Positions 9,099 to 16,620 of a DNA stretch of 64,000 bases are shown here, one piece after another. Both the position numbers and the translations under genes were made by a program. Numbering within the stretch: position 1 is the stretch's first letter; the number at the start of each line of letters is the position of its first letter. The DNA is from Rhizorhabdus wittichii RW1 (GTDB lineage: Bacteria > Pseudomonadota > Alphaproteobacteria > Sphingomonadales > Sphingomonadaceae). The stretch is from positions 62,001-126,000 of the forward strand of contig CP000700.1 in the NCBI GenBank assembly GCA_000016765.1, written 5' to 3'. The notes under the pieces were generated by a model, which had not been told where the DNA came from, did not search any database, and saw only the letters and a program-made list of their open reading frames with translations.

Positions 9099-9175
9099 GG
9101 AGAATCCTCCTTGGGATGGTCGGTCTGGGGGGTCAGGAGGGAGCAGGCGCGGACCGGTTGCCTGCGCGTGCGTGG

Positions 9176-9460
9176 TCAGGCGTATTGCGGCCGGACTTCG
9201 GGAAATGCCGGCGGCGCCGTCCATTCGAAGACGATGGCGGCATAGCGCCCACCGTCGTAGAGGACGGAATCGACGCGGCGGCGGTGGCGCTGTAACCGCT
9301 CGAGCAGGCGATTGGCGCGATCGGCAAGCTGGACGGCGCGGGTCTCGGTGGGCGCGAGCGCCAGCAATCGAGCCAGTTCGCCGGTATCGTACCACCAGGC
9401 ACCTTCTTCAGGCCCACCATAGGCGCGGTCGATCTCGTAGAGAGCGATGATGAAGCGCAT
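9176..9460 (-). CDS. hypothetical protein (94 aa)
   Basis: A small protein starting MRFIIALYEIDRAYGG, with a helical middle rich in Leu and Arg (LARLLALAPTETRAVQLADRAN) and a C-terminal strand segment (YAAIVFEWTAP). Its start follows the stop of the 231-aa gene by 12 bases, with GGAG just upstream, so the two are cotranscribed. No domain is recognised. Confidence 0.65.
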   Translation of the reverse strand: MRFIIALYEIDRAYGGPEEGAWWYDTGELARLLALAPTETRAVQLADRANRLLERLQRHRRRVDSVLYDGGRYAAIVFEWTAPPAFPEVRPQYA

Positions 9461-9472
9461 GGGCGGGCTCCT

Positions 9473-10168
9473 TCAGGAGATCGGCGCCGGCATGGCCAGC
9501 CATTCCGGCTGATCATGGGCGATGGGAACGTCGAAACGGCCGGCCTCGGCTTCGGAGAACACGGTTGCGGTGCTTAGCTCGCCAAAGCCCGTGTCATTGT
9601 TCCAGAACAGCAGACCCTCTTCAGCATCTCGCGTGGTGAGGACGTAGCCGTCGGCGCCTTCACGGTGCTCGCGCGAAAGCGCCCGCTCGAGGAGCTGGGC
9701 CGATGAGGCGAATTCGAAGCGATCCTCGCGGATCACGACATAGCCGCCGCCGAATTCGCCAGGGCGCAGGCGGTCGCAATCGAGGCAATATTCGAAGCCG
9801 GCCGGCAGCGCGGATTTCGCGACCTTCTGGATCAGTTGCGCGGCGGTTTCTACGTCGAACTGATCGCCATGGAGCCAGACCTTGCACCGCCCTGTCCCAT
9901 CCGACGGATCGACCTGGACGGAGAAGCCGAGCCGTGGATAATCGGGATCGCTCAAGATCGCGAGGAAGCCGCCGAAGGGATCGGAGTCGATCGGGGGAAA
10001 ACAGGCGGCGAAGCCCGCGCCAAGGTCGGCATAGGCTGCAGCGCGCTGATCGGGTGCGAGGCGGGAATCGCCAACGATCTCGGCAGCCTCGCCGACATGC
10101 CGGAAGATTTCGGCCTCGGCATCGGTGACAGCGAAGGTGAAGCTCGCCTTGGTAAAATGGTTGGCCAT
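9473..10168 (-). CDS. hypothetical protein (231 aa)
   Basis: The protein begins MANHFTKASFTFAVTDAEAE and is acidic and soluble. A segment around residues 85-135 (DPSDGTGRCKVWLHGDQFDVE, then KSALPAGFEYCLDCDRL) is strand-rich and carries three cysteines. The short motif YCLDCDRLRPGEFGGG resembles others of this accessory family but has no function known to me. The start at 10168 has a GGAG upstream and, further out, a purine-rich leader (pyrimidine tract 10237-10260 on the plus strand). Confidence 0.7.
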   Translation of the reverse strand: MANHFTKASFTFAVTDAEAEIFRHVGEAAEIVGDSRLAPDQRAAAYADLGAGFAACFPPIDSDPFGGFLAILSDPDYPRLGFSVQVDPSDGTGRCKVWLHGDQFDVETAAQLIQKVAKSALPAGFEYCLDCDRLRPGEFGGGYVVIREDRFEFASSAQLLERALSREHREGADGYVLTTRDAEEGLLFWNNDTGFGELSTATVFSEAEAGRFDVPIAHDQPEWLAMPAPIS

Positions 10169-10360
10169 AATGGCTCCTCAGGAAGGGCGTGCGGCGCAAG
10201 GCCGGTCCCCGGCCTCGGAGACAGGCCCGGCCGCCATCCTCTTCCCCCCTTCCCTCCCCGTGCGCGGAGCGCGGACGGCAGAAGACGTGCGGAGAAGCTT
10301 CTCGGCCTCGGTCAGCGATGGTCGGAAGGCCCGGCCGGCGTCACCGCCGGGTTGGCGCGT

Positions 10361-10558
10361 TCAGCTCGTACGCTTGCGCCGGCGGGGAGGCCCGACATGG
10401 TCGGCCGACACTTCGAGATCCACCGCGAGCTGGGTGAGCGTACGGTGCGCACCCAACCGCTGGAGCCCGTCCATGCGCCCGTCGAGCTTTATGGTCTCGA
10501 TCCGCGAGCGAACGAGCGAAGCGGCGACGCGCAGCGTGTGGGGATCAAGCTCGGCCAT
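10361..10558 (-). CDS. hypothetical small basic protein (65 aa)
   Basis: I take the ATG at 10558; a TTG at 10570 in frame is the alternative, and neither has a clear Shine-Dalgarno. The protein starts MAELDPHTLRVAASLVRSRI and ends in a basic PPRRRKRTS tail, so it may bind nucleic acid. It lies on the same strand between the DUF7673 gene and the 231-aa gene. Nothing else is recognisable. Confidence 0.55.
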   Translation of the reverse strand: MAELDPHTLRVAASLVRSRIETIKLDGRMDGLQRLGAHRTLTQLAVDLEVSADHVGPPRRRKRTS

Positions 10559-10599
10559 GGGACTCGACAATAGCGCCGATAGCGTCCCGATGCGAGCGC

Positions 10600-10914
10600 T
10601 CAGCCATCCTCGTCGGCGAAGTCGCGCCAGCGCCCGACCAGTTCGATCATCTCGGCCTTGCGACCGAAGGCATCGGGGTAGATCGCACCTTCATGCTGGC
10701 CAAGAAATCCAATGATGGTCGTGATATGGGTCGCGATCGTCGCATCGACACCGAAGAGATCGGCAATGGGAAAATGACCGCAATCCTCGCCATTCCACCA
10801 GGCGAGCAGGAAGTTGGCGGCGCGGCGCGCCTGGCCCGTGTCGGACCGGGCAAGATCGATCAGGCGATCGAGAGCTTTTCCCGCAGCGGCCTTGCCGAAG
10901 GGTGCCGCGGTCAC
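10600..10914 (-). CDS. DUF7673-like protein (104 aa)
   Basis: The core, LIDLARSDTGQARRAANFLLAWWNGEDCG followed by ADLFGVD, resembles a conserved plasmid family I associate with DUF7673; the assignment is from memory. The protein is helical with no catalytic motif visible. Translation starts at a GTG (10914) that overlaps the TGA of the small upstream gene as GTGA, so translation of the two is probably coupled. Function is unknown; related genes usually occur among mobile-element accessory genes. Confidence 0.65.
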   Translation of the reverse strand: MTAAPFGKAAAGKALDRLIDLARSDTGQARRAANFLLAWWNGEDCGHFPIADLFGVDATIATHITTIIGFLGQHEGAIYPDAFGRKAEMIELVGRWRDFADEDG

Positions 10915-11066
10915 GCCGGCCGCGTTTCTTCATTGAAAGCGTCCGCTGCTACCGGAGGACGAGCAGCTGCAACATTTTTGCGATCATCTGCATTGAAGTC
11001 GGGGAGGCGCAGCACTTCCCGCCTGGATGTGTCGCCTGCTTTCGGATCTTTGTGCCGAGACTTCAT
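10911..11066 (-). CDS. hypothetical small protein (51 aa) coupled to the DUF7673-like gene
   Basis: A short frame begins at the ATG at 11066, with GAGGTGA about six bases upstream, and ends at a TGA (10911-10913) that overlaps the GTG start of the next gene as GTGA. The protein starts MKSRHKDPKAGDTSRR and ends EETRPA; it is hydrophilic, charged and probably disordered. The good ribosome-binding site and the coupled stop/start are the reasons to call it. No family is recognised. Confidence 0.5.
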   Translation of the reverse strand: MKSRHKDPKAGDTSRREVLRLPDFNADDRKNVAAARPPVAADAFNEETRPA

Positions 11067-11104
11067 GGTCTGTCACCTCAAATCAACTTCGGCTCAGCGC
11101 CAGT

Positions 11105-11515
11105 TCAATGCCAGGGATTTAGGAGGTTGGCCGGCGTGCGCTCGAAATCCGCAACGTTGCGGGTAACAAGCGTCATCGAATGCACAACCGCCGTCGCGGC
11201 GATCAGACCATCCCGCTCCGGTTGGGGATCCGGCACATGCAATGCGGCGCACCGCATCGCGACTTCGGTGTCGATCGGGATGATGCGATCATCGAACGCC
11301 GCCAGCACGTCGGTTTGAAACCATGTCCGCAAAATGCGGCCGGTAGAAGCATCGACGCGCTCCTTGGCTAAAATGCCTAGTTCAATTTCGAGGACCGATA
11401 TGACCGAAATGTAGCACTGGTCGACATCGGCTTCGTCCGCCCAGGATGTCACCTCGGGAGGCAGCCGTTCAGGTCTGCGAAGCGCGGAGATGACGTTCGT
11501 ATCTAGGAGAAACAT
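11105..11515 (-). CDS. vapC: VapC-like PIN-domain toxin
   Basis: This 136-aa protein begins MFLLDTNVIS, the classic PIN opening with the first catalytic Asp, followed by a Glu in ISVLEIELGI and Asp residues in the C-terminal part (PDPQPERDGLIAATAVVH and VTRNVADFE). PIN toxins cleave RNA using Mg2+. The ATG at 11515 overlaps the antitoxin stop (TGATG), typical of vapBC-type operons; a TTG one codon earlier is the other option. It forms a toxin-antitoxin pair with the gene at 11515-11775 and may stabilise the plasmid. Confidence 0.9.
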   Translation of the reverse strand: MFLLDTNVISALRRPERLPPEVTSWADEADVDQCYISVISVLEIELGILAKERVDASTGRILRTWFQTDVLAAFDDRIIPIDTEVAMRCAALHVPDPQPERDGLIAATAVVHSMTLVTRNVADFERTPANLLNPWH

Positions 11516-11775
11516 CAATCCAGATCCGCCGGTCGGACGATATGATCCAGCTTGCTGGGTTCGAAGTCAAAGTCAGCATCGTCGCCGGCTTGCGCCAAGG
11601 TCGCGAGCAAGCTGCGGGGCTTCTTGCCCTGCCGTCGATGATAATCCTCGATCGTCATGAGCACATGGGTGGGCCTGCCCCGTTCGGTGATATAGACAGG
11701 GCCCTTGCGGGCTGCTTTCTTTGCCCGGCTCGCACCTTGGTTGAAGTCACGACTTGAAATGGTTGTCATGTTCAT
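11515..11775 (-). CDS. Phd/YefM-type antitoxin
   Basis: The 86-aa protein begins MNMTTISSRDFNQGASRAKKAA, the DNA-binding N terminus of the Phd/YefM family, with the typical GPVYITERGRPTHVLMTIEDY core and an acidic C-terminal tail (DDADFDFEPSKLD) expected to neutralise the toxin. The ATG at 11775 has GAGG five bases upstream; an upstream ATG at 11796 is less likely. It precedes and overlaps vapC. Antitoxins of this family usually repress their own operon. Confidence 0.88.
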   Translation of the reverse strand: MNMTTISSRDFNQGASRAKKAARKGPVYITERGRPTHVLMTIEDYHRRQGKKPRSLLATLAQAGDDADFDFEPSKLDHIVRPADLD

Positions 11776-11808
11776 AAGAGCCTCGCACTTGGGCATGTAG
11801 CCATGTTA

Positions 11809-12201
11809 CTACAATTGCGTCGCTGGAGCAACGTGGCACATGTTTTCAACATCTGGATCCAATCCCGGTGACCCGGCCGGGTTGCCCCGAAGAATCCACG
11901 GCATCGGCTGGATGAGCCGCGCCCAGTCAGCGAAGGAGGGAATACGGCCAAGATCCTCTTGGACGTGCTGTTCCCCGATCAACCGCACCGGGATATCCCG
12001 TCCATCAGCGTTTCGGATCGTCACGCCGAAGACCGTCTCGAGCATGAATATGCCCTCTGCATGGTGGCGCAAGGAACGGTGGCGGGGGTCCGCGACGATC
12101 TTCTTCGACTCGTCGAACCATTGGTGGAGGGGCAGATAGTCCTCGGCCTCGCCGCCCCAGCGCTTCACGGAGCTGAGCGCGTGATAATAGCAGTGCGACA
12201 T
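11809..12201 (-). CDS. DUF6915 family protein
   Basis: The protein (130 aa) starts MSHCYYHALSSVKRWGG and contains the family pattern HQWFDESKKIVADPRHRSLRHHAEGIFMLETVFG followed by the IGEQHVQEDLGRIPSFADW segment. It is rich in His and aromatic residues, which could bind a metal, but no function is established that I know of. DUF6915 genes are small plasmid and prophage accessory genes. It starts three bases after the DUF6878 stop, so the two form an operon. Confidence 0.8.
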   Translation of the reverse strand: MSHCYYHALSSVKRWGGEAEDYLPLHQWFDESKKIVADPRHRSLRHHAEGIFMLETVFGVTIRNADGRDIPVRLIGEQHVQEDLGRIPSFADWARLIQPMPWILRGNPAGSPGLDPDVENMCHVAPATQL

Positions 12202-12204
12202 CGC

Positions 12205-12675
12205 CTATAGCTCCGCCTCGGTCGTGTCATAGTCGATGAACCGGCTGTTGTGCGTGAGGGTCACCGCGCCGCTGGCGACGTCTATGGCGATGGTGCCATA
12301 AGCGCCCTCCCCGTCCTCCCAGCCGGCGTGCCGCGCGCAGATGGCGTTGTCGACGAAGGCGCTCAGAGCATCCTCGAGGTCGATCGTGCGGGTCGACACT
12401 TCGCCGCTATAGGCGAGGCTATGGTGATCGCAGAGGATGCGCGGCAGCGCGATCTCGCCTTCCAGCGTGTAGGCATTGACATCACCGACGCTGCCTTGGT
12501 CGCCGCCGCCATCGTAGTGGATTTCGACACGGACAATGCCATGATCGAGCAGATGCGGGAGGAAGGCATCCTTGCAGCGCGCCTCGACTGTCCGCACGGC
12601 GGACAGGGCCGCCTGCAACTCGGCCTCGATCGGATCGGTGATGGCGGCATCGGCAGATTGATCTGTCGCGGTCAT
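12205..12675 (-). CDS. DUF6878 family protein
   Basis: The 156-aa protein has the DUF6878 features VRVEIHYDGGGDQGSVGDV, a central acidic helix, and CARHAGWEDGEGAYGTIAID followed by LTHNSRFIDY. I take the ATG at 12675, with GGAG eight bases upstream, over a TTG at 12681. The family is found on alphaproteobacterial plasmids and its activity is unknown. It lies in a same-strand row with the 170-aa gene upstream (stop 12678) and DUF6915 downstream. Confidence 0.82.
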   Translation of the reverse strand: MTATDQSADAAITDPIEAELQAALSAVRTVEARCKDAFLPHLLDHGIVRVEIHYDGGGDQGSVGDVNAYTLEGEIALPRILCDHHSLAYSGEVSTRTIDLEDALSAFVDNAICARHAGWEDGEGAYGTIAIDVASGAVTLTHNSRFIDYDTTEAEL

Positions 12676-12677
12676 GG

Positions 12678-13190
12678 TCAAATCTCCTCGGGGAGGCGCT
12701 GTGCGGCCTCGGCGCTGCGGGGATAGCCTGCAGCCAGATTGCGGTGGAGTATCGCGAAGTCGGCGACCGGGAAGTGTCCGTCGGGGCCGGGCCGCGTGGC
12801 GAGGAGCGCCCCCATGACGATGTCGTCGATCGAGCTTCGCTCGACCTTGGGGGCCTCCCCGTCCTCATAGCAGACCGGCGCGGCGAAGCCGGCCTCGATC
12901 CAGCTGCCAAGGCCGTTCTCGACGGTCTCCGCATAGGTGGCGACGGTGGAATCGCGCCGCGTGGCGCTTGCATCGACCTTGAGACCGAGCGTGTAATAGA
13001 CGCCGAAATCGTGCCGGTTGGTCAATGTGAGCAGCGCGCAGCCGTCAGGCGGCGGACCGAAACGGGCGATGATTGCCGCGCGGTAGGTGGCGACCTCAAG
13101 GCGGTTCAATCGCTCGAAGTCGGATGTGTGCCCGAGCTGGGCGCAATCCTCGTTCGCTGGCGCGCCGCCCAGATCGATGATGTCGGACAT
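12678..13190 (-). CDS. hypothetical protein (170 aa)
   Basis: The ATG at 13190 (MSDIIDLGGAPANEDCAQLG) has GGAGA upstream and is preferred to the longer frame. The protein is soluble, with a central segment (CALLTLTNRHDFGVYYTLGLKVDA) of alternating strands. Its stop lies two bases before the DUF6878 start, so the two are coupled. A pyrimidine tract at 13225-13237 on the plus strand gives it the purine-rich leader seen before several genes of this run. Function unknown. Confidence 0.7.
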   Translation of the reverse strand: MSDIIDLGGAPANEDCAQLGHTSDFERLNRLEVATYRAAIIARFGPPPDGCALLTLTNRHDFGVYYTLGLKVDASATRRDSTVATYAETVENGLGSWIEAGFAAPVCYEDGEAPKVERSSIDDIVMGALLATRPGPDGHFPVADFAILHRNLAAGYPRSAEAAQRLPEEI

Positions 13191-13263
13191 GGCCTTCTCC
13201 AATTCGGTGAGCAACCAGCCCAAGCCCCCTCTCCTCTGCGGCCGCACGGCCGGGGAAATTGCG

Positions 13264-13293
13264 AAAAGCCCCCGCTCCGCGAAGAGCGAGGGC
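13264..13293 (-). terminator. rho-independent terminator after the second DUF736 gene
   Basis: On the minus strand, arms 13284-13293 and 13268-13277 form a 10-bp stem (one G-U pair) with a 6-base loop, followed by TTTT. It lies 24 bases past the DUF736 stop at 13317. Both DUF736 copies therefore end in their own terminator, although the terminators differ in sequence and lie outside the 591-base repeat. Confidence 0.65.
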
Positions 13294-13316
13294 CTTTCGT
13301 GACTTGGCGTGTGCGA

Positions 13317-13781
13317 TCAGCCAGCGAAGGCATGGCTTGCGGAGGACTGTCCGAGGCCGGCTTCGGTGCCCTGTGTGGCGGGGCCGGCGGTCTCGTCGGC
13401 ACCGGGCAGCGGCGGCAGGCCCTCGTCGGCCTTGGGCGCCATCTCCGAGGCGAGGTCGCGGCGGCGCGTCGGGCGCGACCACACGACGTTGTAGCTGCCG
13501 TCCTCCTGACGGAACGCCGACACGTAGAGCGGCGCGGCCAGGCTCGGATCCTCGATCTTGCCGTTGAGGAACGCCTCGCCGGTGCTGTTGGAGGCAAGCT
13601 CGAACAGAGCACCCACCTGCACCCACGCCCGCGATGCCGACAGCGCCAGCACCTCGTACTTCGGCGCCTTCGGATTGGCCGAGTGCACCTCGCGCAGCGC
13701 AATCGTCATCGCGATCGCCAGCGTCGCGATCTTGCCGACGAAAATGCCGGCGTCATTCTGCTTGATCGAACCGATATTCAT
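13317..13781 (-). CDS. DUF736 family protein, short copy
   Basis: This 154-aa paralogue of the 6443-6994 gene is almost identical through the DUF736 domain; differences include Thr/Ala in the KIATL strand and Phe/Ala with Gly/Ser near FELxSNxTG. It ends SASHAFAG, about 30 residues before the other copy, whose Gln/Arg-rich tail is absent. The shared 5' leader means both copies are probably regulated alike. The family's role is unknown. Confidence 0.85.
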   Translation of the reverse strand: MNIGSIKQNDAGIFVGKIATLAIAMTIALREVHSANPKAPKYEVLALSASRAWVQVGALFELASNSTGEAFLNGKIEDPSLAAPLYVSAFRQEDGSYNVVWSRPTRRRDLASEMAPKADEGLPPLPGADETAGPATQGTEAGLGQSSASHAFAG

Positions 13782-13915
13782 GGGAAAGTCTCCTGAAAGC
13801 CGGTCTCGAACACTGTGTCCGAGCCAACTTCCTCCTTCCCCACTCCCCTCCTCGGCCGTTCGGCCGAGCAGGCGCGCAAGCGCCATTTCCGAGGCCCGCT
13901 TCAGCGGCCTCGGGG
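13325..13915. repeat. 591-bp direct repeat, copy B (DUF736 and its leader)
   Basis: Second copy of the repeat at 6538-7128, same orientation and same length with no indels. The downstream edge falls 8 bases before the DUF736 stop; the upstream edge lies just short of the 13919 stop of the next gene. Recombination between the copies would excise or duplicate the 6.8 kb between them, which holds the vapBC pair. Confidence 0.9.
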
Positions 13916-13918
13916 GGT

Positions 13919-14245
13919 TTAGGAGCGAGTGCCGAAGAGACTCAATTTGGCTCGCGTCTGGTGGACGCCGTCCACCATCCCGATGGTCGCGTGCCGGTCG
14001 GCGGCGAGGGACGCCGCCAGCGTTTCGGGAATGTCCGCATAGGCTTCGACGACGCGGATCGCGGCCTCGGGGGTCGGCAGTTCCCCCGGCTCCGTGCCGA
14101 GCCAGATCGTTGCTTCGCCCTCGTCGGGCTCGTCTTCGGTGGGCGTGAAGACTTGCGCGAAGAAGCTCTGCAGCGGGCGATCCCATCCGATCACCGCCTT
14201 GATGACACCGTTTCCGGGCCTCGGCTTCAGTTCGTAGCGGCTCAT
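13919..14245 (-). CDS. hypothetical protein (108 aa)
   Basis: The protein begins MSRYELKPRPGNGVIKAVIGWDRPLQSFFAQVF, a strand-rich start, followed by an acidic segment (PTEDEPDEGEATIWLG) and a helical C-terminal half. No known domain. It overlaps the stop of the 64-aa gene upstream by four bases (ATGA), so the pair is translationally coupled. It lies next to the GHKL ATPase gene on the same strand. Confidence 0.65.
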   Translation of the reverse strand: MSRYELKPRPGNGVIKAVIGWDRPLQSFFAQVFTPTEDEPDEGEATIWLGTEPGELPTPEAAIRVVEAYADIPETLAASLAADRHATIGMVDGVHQTRAKLSLFGTRS

Positions 14246-14436
14246 GTCTGGCTCCTGCGGATACGATGGTTGACGTGCCGGGCCGCGCCTTCGGCGCTGC
14301 GCAGTGCCTTGCGAACGGCCCTGGCGGCACGCGGGGCGCCGCTCCTGGCGAGAAGGTTACGCGCGGCGCGCAGATGGTCAATCGCCTCCGCCACGGCGGC
14401 GCGATCGGCCGGCGCCGCTCGTTTGATGGATCGCAT
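14242..14436 (-). CDS. hypothetical small Arg/Ala-rich protein (64 aa)
   Basis: The ATG at 14436 has GGAGG nine bases upstream, a better start than the TTG at 14451. The protein is helical and basic, with alanine and arginine in a coiled-coil-like spacing (AVAEAIDHLRAARNLLARSG), ending NHRIRRSQT. It may bind nucleic acid. It starts 23 bases after the GHKL ATPase stop and is coupled to the 108-aa gene. Confidence 0.6.
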   Translation of the reverse strand: MRSIKRAAPADRAAVAEAIDHLRAARNLLARSGAPRAARAVRKALRSAEGAARHVNHRIRRSQT

Positions 14437-14459
14437 GGCTTGGTCCTCCAATTATGCCG

Positions 14460-16121
14460 TCAGGATGCCGCCACCTGGTTGGTGGGCTGGAGCTCGATGG
14501 CGATCGCGTCGCGGCCGATCACCGCCGAGAACTGCCGGCCTTCGGGCACGAACCATTGGGCGCGATAAGCGATGATCGCCCGCAGGCGCTCGACGAGCGC
14601 GGCATCGTCGCCGAGCAGAAGGCGGGTAGCCATTTCCCTGGCGTCGAGAAGGAAGCGGTCGTTTTGGGTCTCCCAGCTATCAGCGTCGCGATCGTCGCTC
14701 GCGCAGAAGCAAGCGGCTTCCAGCAGATCAACCAGCTCCTCGGGCGAGACGGCGTCGCGAGAGCCCAGCAGGATATTCGCATCTTCGAAGGTCCAGAACA
14801 GGCCATCGTCATATTCGATGACGACAGGTGCCGGGACGGTAATCGTTTCGGGCTGCGGACCTGTGATTTCAAGCACGAGGTCGAGCCGTTCGACCGGGCC
14901 GCTTTCGAGACCGGGTAGCTCGGTGCAGTCGAAGACATGGGCGCGGCCATCGCGCTCGATCTCGAAGCGGAGCGCGGCGATGCGCTGCAGTGCGTCGTAC
15001 CAGCTATATCCGGCCATGGCAGTGTCGGGGTCAGCCAAGCGTCCTCTCAGACGGCCATCGCGGGCAAGCGCGAACGCCGCGCATTGTTCGAGTGGCGGAC
15101 CGAAGTCATCGACGAGCATCAGGTTATCGGCGGGGATGAGCCCCTGACTCTCGCGCCCGCTGTTCTGGTCGGCAGTCGCCGGGATCCATGCCCGCAAGAG
15201 CGGCGTCGCCTCGGGCAGATCGACGCCAAGCTGGGCGGCCTCGGTCCACTGCGCATGAGACAGTCGATGGCTGCCGAGCGAGGCGATGTGCCGGTAGATC
15301 GTCTTGAGCACCCTATTGCGAAGCGCTTCGAGGGCGGCGTTTTCGACCATCTCCTTGCGGGCCGGCAGGACGAGCTGCAGGGCCGGCGCATCGACGATAT
15401 CGACCCGGGCCCACCAATGGCGATCCTTCTCGTCGACTGACGGCAGGACGCAAGGAACCGTGAGGCCGTGAAAATTGATGCGCGGTTGATGGGGCGTCGT
15501 GCGCCCGTCGGTGAACAGGCCGATCCGCACGCCATCGACCTCCTCGACCACATCGGCCCCGGCGAGCCAGTCGGCTTGCGTAAGGGGTACGCCGTTGAAA
15601 CGGATCGGTGTGGGACAATAGCGCGCCGCGCCGCTGGCCACTGCTTCGAGATTCCTAGTGCAATCGTCGTCGAGCAGAAGACGGATTGCAGTTCCGAAGC
15701 CATGATCGCAGGGGGCGACAGCTATCGGTGCGCCCGATTCCCAATGGTCTGGTCCGATGGTGATAGCCCAGCCCTCGCCCGGACCGCGCGGGCAGGAGCG
15801 GATTTCGACATGGCGACCGGCAAGGCTGAAGACGCCCATGCCGGCAGGGTCTTCGCGCCGCGCGATGTTGTCGTCCCAGCCCGAGCGCCCGAGCGCCAGG
15901 ATCACGGCGGGATCGGCGATACCCGCGCCGTCATCCGCGATGACAAGCCAGCTCTGCCCGTCGGCCTCGGCAACATCGAGATCGATGACCGTCGCGCCGG
16001 CTCTGCGCGAATTCTGGATGAGCTCAGCCAGGGTGTCGACCAGCGTGTTGTTGAAGAGGCGCGTCACCTTGGTGATCGCGGCGGGATCGACCTGGCTGTG
16101 GATGACGGTGGGAAGGGGCAT
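14460..16121 (-). CDS. GHKL-type ATP-binding protein
   Basis: The N terminus of this 553-aa protein has the GHKL (gyrase, Hsp90, histidine kinase, MutL) nucleotide pocket: ELIQNSRRAGA (about 33-43, N box), VIADDGAGI (about 60-68, G1) and GMGVFSL (about 93-99, G2). The rest has no recognised domain and no phosphotransfer histidine, so this is not a classical sensor kinase. It resembles plasmid and phage ATPases of the Hsp90/MutL type, whose roles are mostly unknown and in some cases defensive. The start at 16121 follows a GGAG and, further out, a purine-rich leader (tract 16151-16178). Mutating the N-box Asn would test ATP binding. Confidence 0.75.
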   Translation of the reverse strand: MPLPTVIHSQVDPAAITKVTRLFNNTLVDTLAELIQNSRRAGATVIDLDVAEADGQSWLVIADDGAGIADPAVILALGRSGWDDNIARREDPAGMGVFSLAGRHVEIRSCPRGPGEGWAITIGPDHWESGAPIAVAPCDHGFGTAIRLLLDDDCTRNLEAVASGAARYCPTPIRFNGVPLTQADWLAGADVVEEVDGVRIGLFTDGRTTPHQPRINFHGLTVPCVLPSVDEKDRHWWARVDIVDAPALQLVLPARKEMVENAALEALRNRVLKTIYRHIASLGSHRLSHAQWTEAAQLGVDLPEATPLLRAWIPATADQNSGRESQGLIPADNLMLVDDFGPPLEQCAAFALARDGRLRGRLADPDTAMAGYSWYDALQRIAALRFEIERDGRAHVFDCTELPGLESGPVERLDLVLEITGPQPETITVPAPVVIEYDDGLFWTFEDANILLGSRDAVSPEELVDLLEAACFCASDDRDADSWETQNDRFLLDAREMATRLLLGDDAALVERLRAIIAYRAQWFVPEGRQFSAVIGRDAIAIELQPTNQVAAS

Positions 16122-16314
16122 CGGGGTCTCCTGGACAAGAGCGGACCTGCTCCCCCGGCCCTCCCCTTCTCCCCTTTCGCAACCGATCAGGCACAGCGGC
16201 GCTGGTCTCGGCCTCGGTCTCGATGTGGACGTAGCGCTCGCCGTTCGGACGCCGCTTGCGGATATGGAGTTTCCTCGGGACGGCGATTTCGGATGGGAGG
16301 ACCAGAGCGCGCGG

Positions 16315-16617
16315 TCAGGTGCCGGACGCGATCTGGTTATCGTACAGTGGCCGGTCGTCCGGACGCCACTCGCCTGGAAGCCAGATACGGCCGTTGTAGC
16401 TGATGCGGCCGACAGGCATGTGTTCGAGGAGCAGGGTGGCTTCAGGGAACATACTTGCGCCCAGGCCGTTCATGTCCCGCCGATCGCAGTAAAGGCGCGA
16501 GGCGTCAGCCCAGTCAGCCGCCCAGATGTCGGGATAGCCCTTCTGCACGATACGGAATGGTCGGCGCCGACGCGGAGGGCTCTGGCAGACGGCGCCGCCC
16601 TTGACGATGAGGGCCAT
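16315..16617 (-). CDS. hypothetical protein (100 aa)
   Basis: The protein starts MALIVKGGAVCQSPPRRRRPFRIVQKGYP and carries a Trp-rich middle (DIWAADWADASRLYCDRRD). It is soluble and basic at the N terminus. Its start follows the stop of the 234-aa gene by three bases, so both belong to one transcript. No family recognised; it is a further small accessory gene. The 193 bases between it and the GHKL gene contain a pyrimidine-rich leader and no other gene. Confidence 0.6.
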   Translation of the reverse strand: MALIVKGGAVCQSPPRRRRPFRIVQKGYPDIWAADWADASRLYCDRRDMNGLGASMFPEATLLLEHMPVGRISYNGRIWLPGEWRPDDRPLYDNQIASGT

Positions 16618-16620
16618 GTC

